A stretch of DNA of 5,511 nucleotides from the NCBI GenBank assembly GCA_030601485.1, contig JAUVTO010000142.1:1-5511 (forward strand), given 5' to 3'. A program made the position numbers and the translations under genes. Positions 1 to 5,511 of the stretch are shown here, piece after piece. The stretch comes from Desulfobacterales bacterium. Its GTDB lineage: Bacteria > Desulfobacterota > Desulfobacteria > Desulfobacterales > UBA11574. Numbering within the stretch: position 1 is the first letter of the stretch; the number at the start of each line of letters is the position of its first letter. The notes under the pieces were generated by a model. It searched no databases, was not told the DNA's origin, and saw only the letters and a list, made by a program, of their open reading frames with translations.

Positions 1-27
1 ATTATCATTGAAGAACAAAATGAATTA

Positions 28-56
28 TTGCATACATACCAATAAATAAATAGAAT
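28..56 (+). promoter_or_regulatory. Candidate weak sigma70-type promoter for ilvA
   Basis: A TTGCAT hexamer (28-33) and a TAGAAT hexamer (51-56) are separated by exactly 17 bases in an AT-rich stretch upstream of the threonine ammonia-lyase gene. The -10 differs from consensus at one base; the -35 matches only in its first three bases. Transcription would start near 63 and leave a leader of about 50 bases. In DNA this AT-rich such matches arise by chance, so this is a candidate only. Confidence 0.3.
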
Positions 57-103
57 AAAATCCGGATTTCGTCAAATCAATGGGTGAAAAATGCTTGAGC
101 AAG

Positions 104-109
104 AAAGGA
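104..109 (+). promoter_or_regulatory. Ribosome binding site of ilvA
   Basis: AAAGGA lies seven bases before the ATG at 117, a normal Shine-Dalgarno spacing. It supports that start, which also fits the family because the protein begins directly with the first helix of the fold. Confidence 0.7.
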
Positions 110-116
110 TTGACAT

Positions 117-1322
117 ATGATTTCCGTTGAAAATGTTCAACAGGCCGCAAAAATGATTAAAGGAAAGGTTATCAGAACACCGCTGGTCTATTCATCTTCT
201 CTGAGTAGAATGTTTGAAGGAGAAATTTACCTCAAATTAGAAAATCTTCAGAAAACCGGATCCTTCAAAATCAGGGGTGCGACATATACTATTTTGACCC
301 ACAAAGATGAAATAGGTCATGACGGCGTGGTGGCGGCCTCTGCAGGAAATCATGCTCAAGGGGTTGCCCTGGCTGCCAGGCAGGCGCTCATTCCGGCAAC
401 CATCGTCATGCCTGAATGGGCTTCCATCACAAAACAGGAGGCAACGCGCGGCTATGGCGGCGAGGTGGTGATTGAGGGTCAGAGTTTGAAAGAGTGCATT
501 AAAAAAGCCGAAGAAATGGCTCTGCAAGGAAAAACTTTTATTCATCCCTTTGATGATCCTGATATTATTGTGGGGCAGGGGACTATGGCTTTGGAAATTC
601 TGGAAGATCTCAAAGAGATCGACATGATTCTTGTGCCCATCGGCGGCGGCGGTATTATTTCAGGTATAGCATCCACAGTAAAATCAATCAGACCGAGAGT
701 TAAAGTTATCGGCGTTCAATCTGCAGCCTGCCCTTCGGCCTATGAATCGTATCGCAGCGGGAAAATCACGAGTGTGGATTCCTATCAGTCCATAGCCGAC
801 GGCATAAGTGTTAAACAGGTGGGGGATTTGAATTTCGATATTATAAAAAAGTGTGTTGATGATGTGGTGTTGGTGGAGGAAGATCAGATTGCGGCGGCGA
901 TCCTGTTGCTTCTGGAACGAAAAAAGATACTGGCCGAAGGCGCAGGTGCGGTCCCCCTGGCTGCGCTTTTAAACGGTTCCGTGACTGTTCCCCGGGGAAG
1001 CAGAGTCGTTCTTTTAATCAGCGGAGGTAATGTGGATAGCTCTCTGTTAGGCCGAATCCTGAGTCAGGGGTTATTAAAAAATGCCAGGATAATGCGCATA
1101 AGGGTGCGCCTGACTGACGCCCCCGGTTCTTTGGCACAATTACTGGCCTTGATATCCGGCCTTAAAGCAAATGTTCTTCATATTTATCATGACCGTAGCG
1201 CAAGGGATTTGCCCATTTACGTCACACGAGTCGATCTGGAACTCGAAACACGCGGCCCCGCCCACGTTGAGAAAATAGCCCGCAAGCTGAATATAGCGGG
1301 TTATGAAATGGAGTTGAGATAA
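117..1322 (+). CDS. ilvA: Threonine ammonia-lyase (threonine dehydratase), medium form with one ACT domain
   Basis: This PLP enzyme deaminates L-threonine to 2-oxobutanoate and ammonia in the cytoplasm, the committed step toward isoleucine; such enzymes often also act on serine. The 401-residue product has the fold-type II PLP core at about 1-320. The Schiff-base lysine is Lys51 in GSFKIRG, the substrate/PLP loop is ASAGNHAQG (Asn78), the phosphate-binding glycine loop is PIGGGG (174-179), followed by AEGAGA (273-278) and SGGN (302-305), where Ser302 should contact the PLP ring nitrogen. Residues about 325-401 form a single ACT domain (RVRLTDAPGSLAQLL), the usual allosteric amino-acid-binding module. 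Length and the single ACT domain match the medium-form family, shorter than the E. coli biosynthetic enzyme and longer than the ACT-less catabolic TdcB. AAAGGA seven bases upstream supports the start. No isoleucine-pathway genes are visible nearby, so a biosynthetic role is inferred from the ACT domain. A serine dehydratase or racemase activity is a less likely alternative. Confidence 0.93.
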   Translation: MISVENVQQAAKMIKGKVIRTPLVYSSSLSRMFEGEIYLKLENLQKTGSFKIRGATYTILTHKDEIGHDGVVAASAGNHAQGVALAARQALIPATIVMPEWASITKQEATRGYGGEVVIEGQSLKECIKKAEEMALQGKTFIHPFDDPDIIVGQGTMALEILEDLKEIDMILVPIGGGGIISGIASTVKSIRPRVKVIGVQSAACPSAYESYRSGKITSVDSYQSIADGISVKQVGDLNFDIIKKCVDDVVLVEEDQIAAAILLLLERKKILAEGAGAVPLAALLNGSVTVPRGSRVVLLISGGNVDSSLLGRILSQGLLKNARIMRIRVRLTDAPGSLAQLLALISGLKANVLHIYHDRSARDLPIYVTRVDLELETRGPAHVEKIARKLNIAGYEMELR

Positions 1323-1419
1323 ATTCAGGAACAAGAGAATTTTGGGCGAACCCTAAGTCCGTTGGGATCTATATTTCTGATTGACAGCCTGTTTTCTTTG
1401 GGTTTTTGACTCGGAAAGA

Positions 1420-2490
1420 CTACTTGACCTTTTCTAATTTTTCTAACAAGCTTCGAGCGTTATTAATATTTTTTTTTGCTTTTTTGTGCTCCGGATTCAG
1501 GGCTAAGGCTTTTTCCCATTCCTTTATAGCGCTTTGTAGCTCTTCATTCAAAAAATGTTTGACGCCTTCAAGGTAATGTACTTCAGACTGTTTCTTCATC
1601 GCTTTGTTAACATAAGATATGGTTTTTTTAACACAATCATATTGAGGGTCTGCCCTGTTAAGCACATTTAATGCTTCGGTATAGTTCTTTCGAATTGTCA
1701 AGTATTTTGCTTGTTGACAAAAAGCGGTGTTGATCAGATCTTGGGCCGCTTTATTGGATTTGTCATAATCTAAAATCTTTTCTGAAACATCCAGCACCTC
1801 CGGGTATCGTTTTTCTTTCAAAAAGATTTCCGCCTTTTTCAGTTCAATGCGGATATCGATCGTAGGTCGGGTAAATTCTGATCCGAGTACGGGAATTTCA
1901 AGAAAGGTCCCGGATACGGGTTCTTCACCGGTTTTAAGATTATTAAAATAGGCGATCAGAAAATCTTTTGAAGGATCTTTATAGAATTTTTTTGAAATAT
2001 CTTTAAGGGTGTCTTTCTCTTTTACTTTATAATTTAGGTATTCTTTTGGATGTAACCTGTTTTTTAGGTAGTCTAAAGCCTCTTGATGATTAGGGGCATA
2101 TCTTAACGCTGTCAGAAATTGCTTTTGTGCGTCTTTGAATCTTCTTTTTTTGCAAAACTCTACACCCGTTGTAAAATGCTGCCTGGCCTTATGATCGATG
2201 GTAGATTTTAAGGAGGCAATCTTTTCAGGAATTTTTGTACTGTTCGGATTCAGTGTGCCGGCAATTTGCAGGTAAAAAAGGGCGGTTTGCAATTCATCAT
2301 TTTTTTCATATTCCAGCGCTTTTCCCAGGTAATAAGAAGCGGGTAAAACTTTAGTGCCCTCGGGTGCTTTTTCGGAATTCTTTTCTGCAATTTTATCGGC
2401 GATATCTCCTAAAAACCCCCGCACACCGGCGCATCCGGTGAAAAAAAACAGAACAATTAACAGCAAATAAATGTTACACAATCTTTTCAT
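1420..2490 (-). CDS. TPR/LysM outer-membrane lipoprotein, function unknown
   Basis: A 356-residue predicted lipoprotein. Residues 1-19 are a signal peptide with a basic start (MKR) and a hydrophobic core, ending in the lipobox FTGC, so Cys20 would be lipidated. Ala at +2 lacks the inner-membrane retention Asp, which favours the outer membrane. TPR-like helical pairs are visible at about 50-83 (ASYYLGKALEYEKNDELQTA), 101-135 (ending in ALRYAPN), 215-247, 257-285 and 303-336 (ending in KALALNPEH). Between the second and third lies a LysM-type module at about 152-200 (KVKEKDTLKDISKKFYKDPS). TPRs usually mediate protein contacts and LysM binds GlcNAc-containing glycans such as peptidoglycan, so a scaffold at the cell wall is plausible. 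The start shares ATGA with the stop of the deacetylase gene and has only a weak GGAA upstream, pointing to translational coupling. It is last in the three-gene unit and converges on ilvA. The exact role is not recognised. Confidence 0.85.
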   Translation of the reverse strand: MKRLCNIYLLLIVLFFFTGCAGVRGFLGDIADKIAEKNSEKAPEGTKVLPASYYLGKALEYEKNDELQTALFYLQIAGTLNPNSTKIPEKIASLKSTIDHKARQHFTTGVEFCKKRRFKDAQKQFLTALRYAPNHQEALDYLKNRLHPKEYLNYKVKEKDTLKDISKKFYKDPSKDFLIAYFNNLKTGEEPVSGTFLEIPVLGSEFTRPTIDIRIELKKAEIFLKEKRYPEVLDVSEKILDYDKSNKAAQDLINTAFCQQAKYLTIRKNYTEALNVLNRADPQYDCVKKTISYVNKAMKKQSEVHYLEGVKHFLNEELQSAIKEWEKALALNPEHKKAKKNINNARSLLEKLEKVK

Positions 2491-3500
2491 TTCAATTCCA
2501 TGTTTTGGAATACGGACAGTTTCTTTTTAAATTTTTCAATATCATATTTGCCGTAAATTGCCGAACGACGGATCTTGTATTTATCAATAAAAAACGGATT
2601 GGATTTCTTATCAACGGTGAATGCGGCACGGTAGCCGTGTTTTTTTAACATGGCAATGACGAGATTATTGGTTTTACCATAAGGGTATGCCAGACAGCCG
2701 CATTCTTTATTCAGTTTCTTTTTGGTCAACTTTTTGGGGTAACTTATTTCCATTTCAAGGGAATTGAAGTATTCTTTAAACGACTCCTTGTTTTTTAGGG
2801 TCGCCAAATTTCGGTGGGTTTTGGTCTGGCATTGGATATCAAACCCGGCTTCTGAAAGCTCTTTGATTTGTTTCCAGGACATGGCTTTTCCGCCGCCGAT
2901 AAAATCGGTGTAAATAAAAATTGTGGCCGGGAAACCATATTCTTTCAATATGGGAAAAGCGATGTCATATACGGAGATCCATCCGTCGTCAAATGTAATT
3001 GCAACAGATTTCTCAGGTATCTGTTCCTGATAATCGAGAAAATTTAATAATTGATCCAGCGTGATAACATGATAGCCGTTCTCTTTCAAATATTTCATCT
3101 GGGCTTTAAAATTGTCTTGGGTGATTGATATTTTGCTTGGTTTGTTTTTGGATAAACTGTAATATGACAAAACCGGGACGGTTTGATAACCTCCGGATTT
3201 AAGGCCGCCCTTATTGAAGGAGAATAAGGGGATAATCAATTCCTGTCCGGGAGTCAGGCTTTTGATATGGTTAAATTCGGAGATTAGCCACTTTTTGGAC
3301 GGATCGTTCAAGTATTCTTCGGCCAGGGAAGAAAGGGTGTCTTTGGCGGTTGCCGTGATAATGATAAAATCATCATTAATGCGAATTTCAGACATCTTGT
3401 GATGGGAACGGGTACCCGTGGCGCAGCCGGCAAGCAATAACAGGAACAATAGAAAAACAAGGCCGGAAATGGTTTTCATTCTATTTACGGATCGTTGCAT
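2487..3500 (-). CDS. LysM and polysaccharide-deacetylase (NodB/CE4-like) lipoprotein
   Basis: A 337-residue predicted lipoprotein with a CE4-type deacetylase domain; such enzymes remove N- or O-acetyl groups from peptidoglycan or other polysaccharides. The signal peptide ends in the lipobox LAGC with Cys26 and Ala at +2, favouring the outer membrane. A LysM-like module covers about 46-92 (TAKDTLSSLAEEYLNDPSKK). The NodB domain spans about 108-320: ITFDDG with catalytic/metal Asp171-Asp172, then IQCQTKTH where the second metal His is His229, then AYPYG (271-275) as motif 3. The first metal-binding His of the usual HTxxH motif is Gln225 here, so zinc-dependent activity may be altered or lost. 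No LLH-type final motif is seen; the C-terminus (RRSAIYG) resembles the AYPYG subgroup of these proteins. The start at 3500 has AAAGGA eight bases upstream; an in-frame ATG at 3479 would also leave a good signal peptide. It overlaps the cyclase gene by 20 bp and the next gene by ATGA. Confidence 0.88.
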   Translation of the reverse strand: MQRSVNRMKTISGLVFLLFLLLLAGCATGTRSHHKMSEIRINDDFIIITATAKDTLSSLAEEYLNDPSKKWLISEFNHIKSLTPGQELIIPLFSFNKGGLKSGGYQTVPVLSYYSLSKNKPSKISITQDNFKAQMKYLKENGYHVITLDQLLNFLDYQEQIPEKSVAITFDDGWISVYDIAFPILKEYGFPATIFIYTDFIGGGKAMSWKQIKELSEAGFDIQCQTKTHRNLATLKNKESFKEYFNSLEMEISYPKKLTKKKLNKECGCLAYPYGKTNNLVIAMLKKHGYRAAFTVDKKSNPFFIDKYKIRRSAIYGKYDIEKFKKKLSVFQNMELK

Positions 3501-5214
3501 TTCGCTTATCCTTTATACTGAGCAACTTAAACGTTTCAACCGGTTTTGTTTTGCCCTTGATATGCTGCGGCGAAAGCGGTTTTACGGTAATTATGTCTGC
3601 AAGATTTTCATAAACACTTTTACTGATAATAATATCACCGGAACCGGCGAGCTTGTTCAGATGTGCGGCCAGGTTTACCGTATCGCCAATTACGGTATAT
3701 TCCATTTTATCCTGTGATCCGATATTGCCTGATACCACAACTCCGGAATTAATTCCGATACCTACAGATTGAAGGAGACTGTTTCCATTGTTTTGTTTGT
3801 TCATAAACTTCTTCTGCATGTCGTTTGCAGCCCTTACACCCCTTTCCACATGATCTTTGTGATAAACCGGGACCCCAAAAACTCCCAGAACCGCATCACC
3901 GATAAACTTATCCACATACCCCCCATGATCCTGTATTGCCTGTGTGGCAATCTCAAAGTATTCATTCAGACTTTCAACGATTTCTTCAGGCTCTTTGAGC
4001 TTTGAATATGATGAAAATCCTCTGATATCGGTGAATACGATGGTGGCTTCATTCCTATGGCCTTTAAGCCAAGCACTTTCAGGGTTGGCCATGATCATTT
4101 CAAGAACTTCAGAACCGATATACTTGCCAAACGATTTTTGCATGAGAGAGTTCTTCCAGAGTTCATCTCCCATTCGGTTAAACGCGGTGGCCAGGTTTCC
4201 CAATTCGTCATTTCTTGCCAGTATTATTTTGTGCTGATAATTTCCTGAACCGATTTCACCGGTGGCCATAACCAGATTTGAAATGGGGCGGGAGAAATGG
4301 AATCCTAACCACACTGCAATTGCACTCCCTAACAGTATGATGAAAAATGTTATCACGAAAATTGTCAAACGGGCTTTGTGGATTAAGCTTTCGATAAAAT
4401 CGATGGATACTCCAACATGGACTTGACCCAGTTTTTTGCCTTTAAATAATACGGGACGGGTTAAATTCAAAACATTTTCGCCGGATATCGAGTAGTAATT
4501 AAAGTAAGTAACGTCTTGTTCTTTTTTCACATCTTCCAAATGGGCGAACTTTTCAAAGGGCTTGCCGATTTTAGTTATGTCGGTATGTGCCTTGATGATC
4601 TGATTGCGATCAACGATGATGGCATAAAGAAGTCCCTCAACAGCAGTTGCATCTTTTATTAACGTATTGAGCCTTAAGATGTTGTCTTCCAAAAGGGGGA
4701 CCGGAGAGTTGCTGCTGAAATAGTTCAGACTGACCTTGCCGATCTTGACGGTTTGCCGGTAAAGCCTTTCTTTTTGCTGACTTAAAATGAAAAAGCTCAT
4801 TACAAAAATAGTCGTGATGATAATGAACATGGTTGCAGCAAAAAACTGGAGCCATATGGGGATGCGGGGCGGAGGAAGACCTTCCACAAAATTCCCGCGT
4901 TTATCTTTAACAAGTCCTTTTATGTCGTCTGCCAGCGTTTTAACCGAAATCTGATATTCAACATTTACTGCCTTGACCAGTTCTTCTTCCGATGCATAAC
5001 CGAGCTCAACGATGATCTGCCCTAATCGAACGGCCTTGCCCAGGGTATAGAGTTTTTCTTTTTGTACCTTTAGGGCTTCCAGGAGTTGTTTTTCGGTAAT
5101 AATGCCTTTTCGTCTCAGGACCTCGCCGATTGTAATACGAAAATTATCGGGAGATTTTCCAAACAATTTCTTGATCTTGGAAAGAAAAATATTTTGTGAG
5201 GTCAATTGGTTCAT
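3481..5214 (-). CDS. Membrane class III adenylate cyclase: MshEN-like, periplasmic sensor, HAMP, cyclase
   Basis: A 577-residue membrane-bound nucleotide cyclase predicted to make cAMP from ATP. Domains in order: residues about 26-90 form an MshEN/T2SSE-N-like domain with two tandem helical motifs (IGEVLRRKGIITEKQLLEAL and RLGQIIVELGYASEEEL); TM1 at about 120-144; a periplasmic region at 146-282 with Cache-like strands (LYAIIVDRNQ; GKKLGQVHVGVS); TM2 at about 283-307; HAMP at about 307-355 with Pro310 and the DELG motif (336-339); linker FGKYIGSEVLE; catalytic domain at about 385-565. The metal-binding aspartates are Asp396 (FTDIRGF) and Asp440 (FIGDAV). Lys436 and Thr507 (YTVIGDTVN) occupy the purine-specifying positions in the K/T pattern of bacterial adenylate cyclases, and Asn514 is kept. 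The transition-state Arg is replaced by His518 (LAAHL). No Shine-Dalgarno is seen before the ATG at 5214, but the MshEN-like domain starts soon after it and no better start is visible. First gene of the operon. Confidence 0.9.
   Translation of the reverse strand: MNQLTSQNIFLSKIKKLFGKSPDNFRITIGEVLRRKGIITEKQLLEALKVQKEKLYTLGKAVRLGQIIVELGYASEEELVKAVNVEYQISVKTLADDIKGLVKDKRGNFVEGLPPPRIPIWLQFFAATMFIIITTIFVMSFFILSQQKERLYRQTVKIGKVSLNYFSSNSPVPLLEDNILRLNTLIKDATAVEGLLYAIIVDRNQIIKAHTDITKIGKPFEKFAHLEDVKKEQDVTYFNYYSISGENVLNLTRPVLFKGKKLGQVHVGVSIDFIESLIHKARLTIFVITFFIILLGSAIAVWLGFHFSRPISNLVMATGEIGSGNYQHKIILARNDELGNLATAFNRMGDELWKNSLMQKSFGKYIGSEVLEMIMANPESAWLKGHRNEATIVFTDIRGFSSYSKLKEPEEIVESLNEYFEIATQAIQDHGGYVDKFIGDAVLGVFGVPVYHKDHVERGVRAANDMQKKFMNKQNNGNSLLQSVGIGINSGVVVSGNIGSQDKMEYTVIGDTVNLAAHLNKLAGSGDIIISKSVYENLADIITVKPLSPQHIKGKTKPVETFKLLSIKDKRNATIRK
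3509..3514 (-). promoter_or_regulatory. Ribosome binding site of the deacetylase gene, inside the cyclase coding region
   Basis: On the minus strand AAAGGA sits eight bases before the ATG at 3500. It lies within the last codons of the cyclase gene and decides for the longer deacetylase start (MQRSVNR) over the internal ATG at 3479, which has no comparable site. Confidence 0.55.
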
Positions 5215-5307
5215 GGATGAGGTTTTCGTACGTGTTAACTGCCTGGAATCATGTAGTTTTACAAAAACTTGATATAAATTATAAGATCTTCGCTTATGAA
5301 AATATTT

Positions 5308-5336
5308 AGTCTATCTAAACAGGATCGATCTGTCAA
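5308..5336 (-). promoter_or_regulatory. Probable sigma70-type promoter of the cyclase operon
   Basis: Read on the minus strand, a perfect TTGACA (+ strand 5331-5336) is followed after exactly 17 bases by TAGACT (5308-5313), four of six matches to TATAAT. Transcription would begin near 5300, leaving a leader of about 85 bases before the cyclase ATG. A perfect TATAAT occurs further downstream (5278-5283) but has no recognisable -35 at proper spacing. The spacer contains the palindrome GATCGATC (5323-5330). Confidence 0.5.
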
Positions 5337-5376
5337 TACTGGAGAGTGCAGGAAGAATTGCACCTTCTGAACCCTT

Positions 5377-5501
5377 GACGGTCTCGTAAAAAGTCCAACT
5401 TCTGCGTTGTGCTGCATTTCGTAATCATTCAACGTACGAAAAGTACGCCTCATGATTACAAAATTTGCACGCCTTGAATTTGAACTTTTTACGAAACCGT
5501 C
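5377..5501. repeat. 125-bp imperfect inverted-repeat element (MITE/REP-like)
   Basis: The ends are near-perfect 22-bp inverted repeats: GACGGTCTCGTAAAAAGTCC continuing AA at 5377-5398 pairs with 5480-5501, differing at two positions. Further in, GTAATCAT (5421-5428) pairs exactly with ATGATTAC (5452-5459). At the centre CGTAC (5433-5437) and GTACG (5443-5447) enclose a GAAAA loop. The whole element could fold into one long interrupted hairpin on either strand. It encodes no transposase, so it would have to be moved by one in trans. No target-site duplication is evident. Together with 5215-5376 it fills the space upstream of the cyclase operon, where I see no credible gene; the minus-strand reading frame 5259-5453 starts inside the element and looks fortuitous. 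Confidence 0.75.
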
Positions 5502-5511
5502 TAAATCGGAC

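Noticed and set aside
237..545. 102-residue minus-strand reading frame within ilvA
   Set aside because: Lies wholly inside the well-supported threonine ammonia-lyase gene and has no domain signature; a shadow frame.
1323..1419. Possible bidirectional terminator between the convergent genes (GGGCGAACCC near 1344)
   Set aside because: The stem is only three G-C pairs before a mismatch and there is no T run on either strand; no intrinsic terminator can be supported.
1469..1477. Run of nine T (nine A in the sense of the TPR/LysM gene) as a programmed frameshift site
   Set aside because: It is in the last codons of the gene, the reading frame is intact through it, and similar homopolymers occur throughout this AT-rich region; slippage would change only the C-terminal tail.
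3477..3479. Internal ATG as the true start of the deacetylase gene
   Set aside because: It would give a good signal peptide (MKTISG), but the ATG at 3500 has a proper AAAGGA eight bases upstream while the internal one has none; kept only as an alternative.
3418..3717. 99-residue plus-strand reading frame spanning the deacetylase/cyclase junction
   Set aside because: Antisense to two clear coding regions including conserved cyclase motifs; no independent support.
3944..4237. 97-residue plus-strand reading frame antisense to the HAMP/cyclase linker
   Set aside because: The minus strand here encodes conserved HAMP and cyclase sequence; the plus-strand product looks like no known family.
5259..5453. 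64-residue minus-strand reading frame upstream of the cyclase
   Set aside because: Its start lies inside the inverted-repeat element and it runs through the predicted promoter; the peptide shows no recognisable domain. It is most likely a by-product of the repeat.

Overview
The window looks like ordinary chromosomal DNA from a Gram-negative bacterium, most likely a deltaproteobacterium (Desulfobacterota, Desulfobacterales-like). Three things suggest this: two lipoproteins with LysM domains meant for a periplasm and outer membrane, the style of the class III adenylate cyclase, and a palindromic intergenic repeat of a kind I associate with those genomes. That assignment is inference from gene style and cannot be proven from the window alone. 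Base composition is moderate to AT-leaning, with many A/T homopolymers in the minus-strand genes.

Layout. Bases 1-116 are a leader region with a weak promoter candidate and a nine-codon upstream reading frame. Bases 117-1322 (+) encode a medium-length threonine ammonia-lyase with one C-terminal ACT domain (ilvA). A short convergent junction (1323-1419) has no convincing terminator. From 5214 down to 1420 on the minus strand lies a tightly overlapping three-gene unit. In order of transcription it holds (a) a membrane class III adenylate cyclase with an MshEN-like N-terminal domain, a periplasmic sensor domain and a HAMP linker (5214-3481); (b) a LysM plus polysaccharide-deacetylase (NodB-fold) lipoprotein (3500-2487); and (c) a TPR/LysM lipoprotein (2490-1420). 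Genes (a) and (b) overlap by 20 bp; (b) and (c) share ATGA. A good sigma70-type promoter sits at 5308-5336. Upstream of it, 5377-5501 is a 125-bp imperfect inverted-repeat element (MITE/REP-like).

How the parts may work together. The cyclase is built to read a periplasmic signal, and possibly a cytoplasmic nucleotide signal through the MshEN-like domain, and to make cAMP. The two lipoproteins carry near-identical atypical LysM modules and are predicted to sit in the envelope against peptidoglycan or another glycan. Co-translation suggests one envelope sensing/remodelling module; this is inference. Two catalytic positions depart from family consensus: Gln225 replaces the first metal-binding His of the deacetylase, and His518 replaces the transition-state Arg of the cyclase. 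Both enzyme activities are therefore open questions. ilvA is a separate, convergent housekeeping gene with no evident functional tie to the operon.
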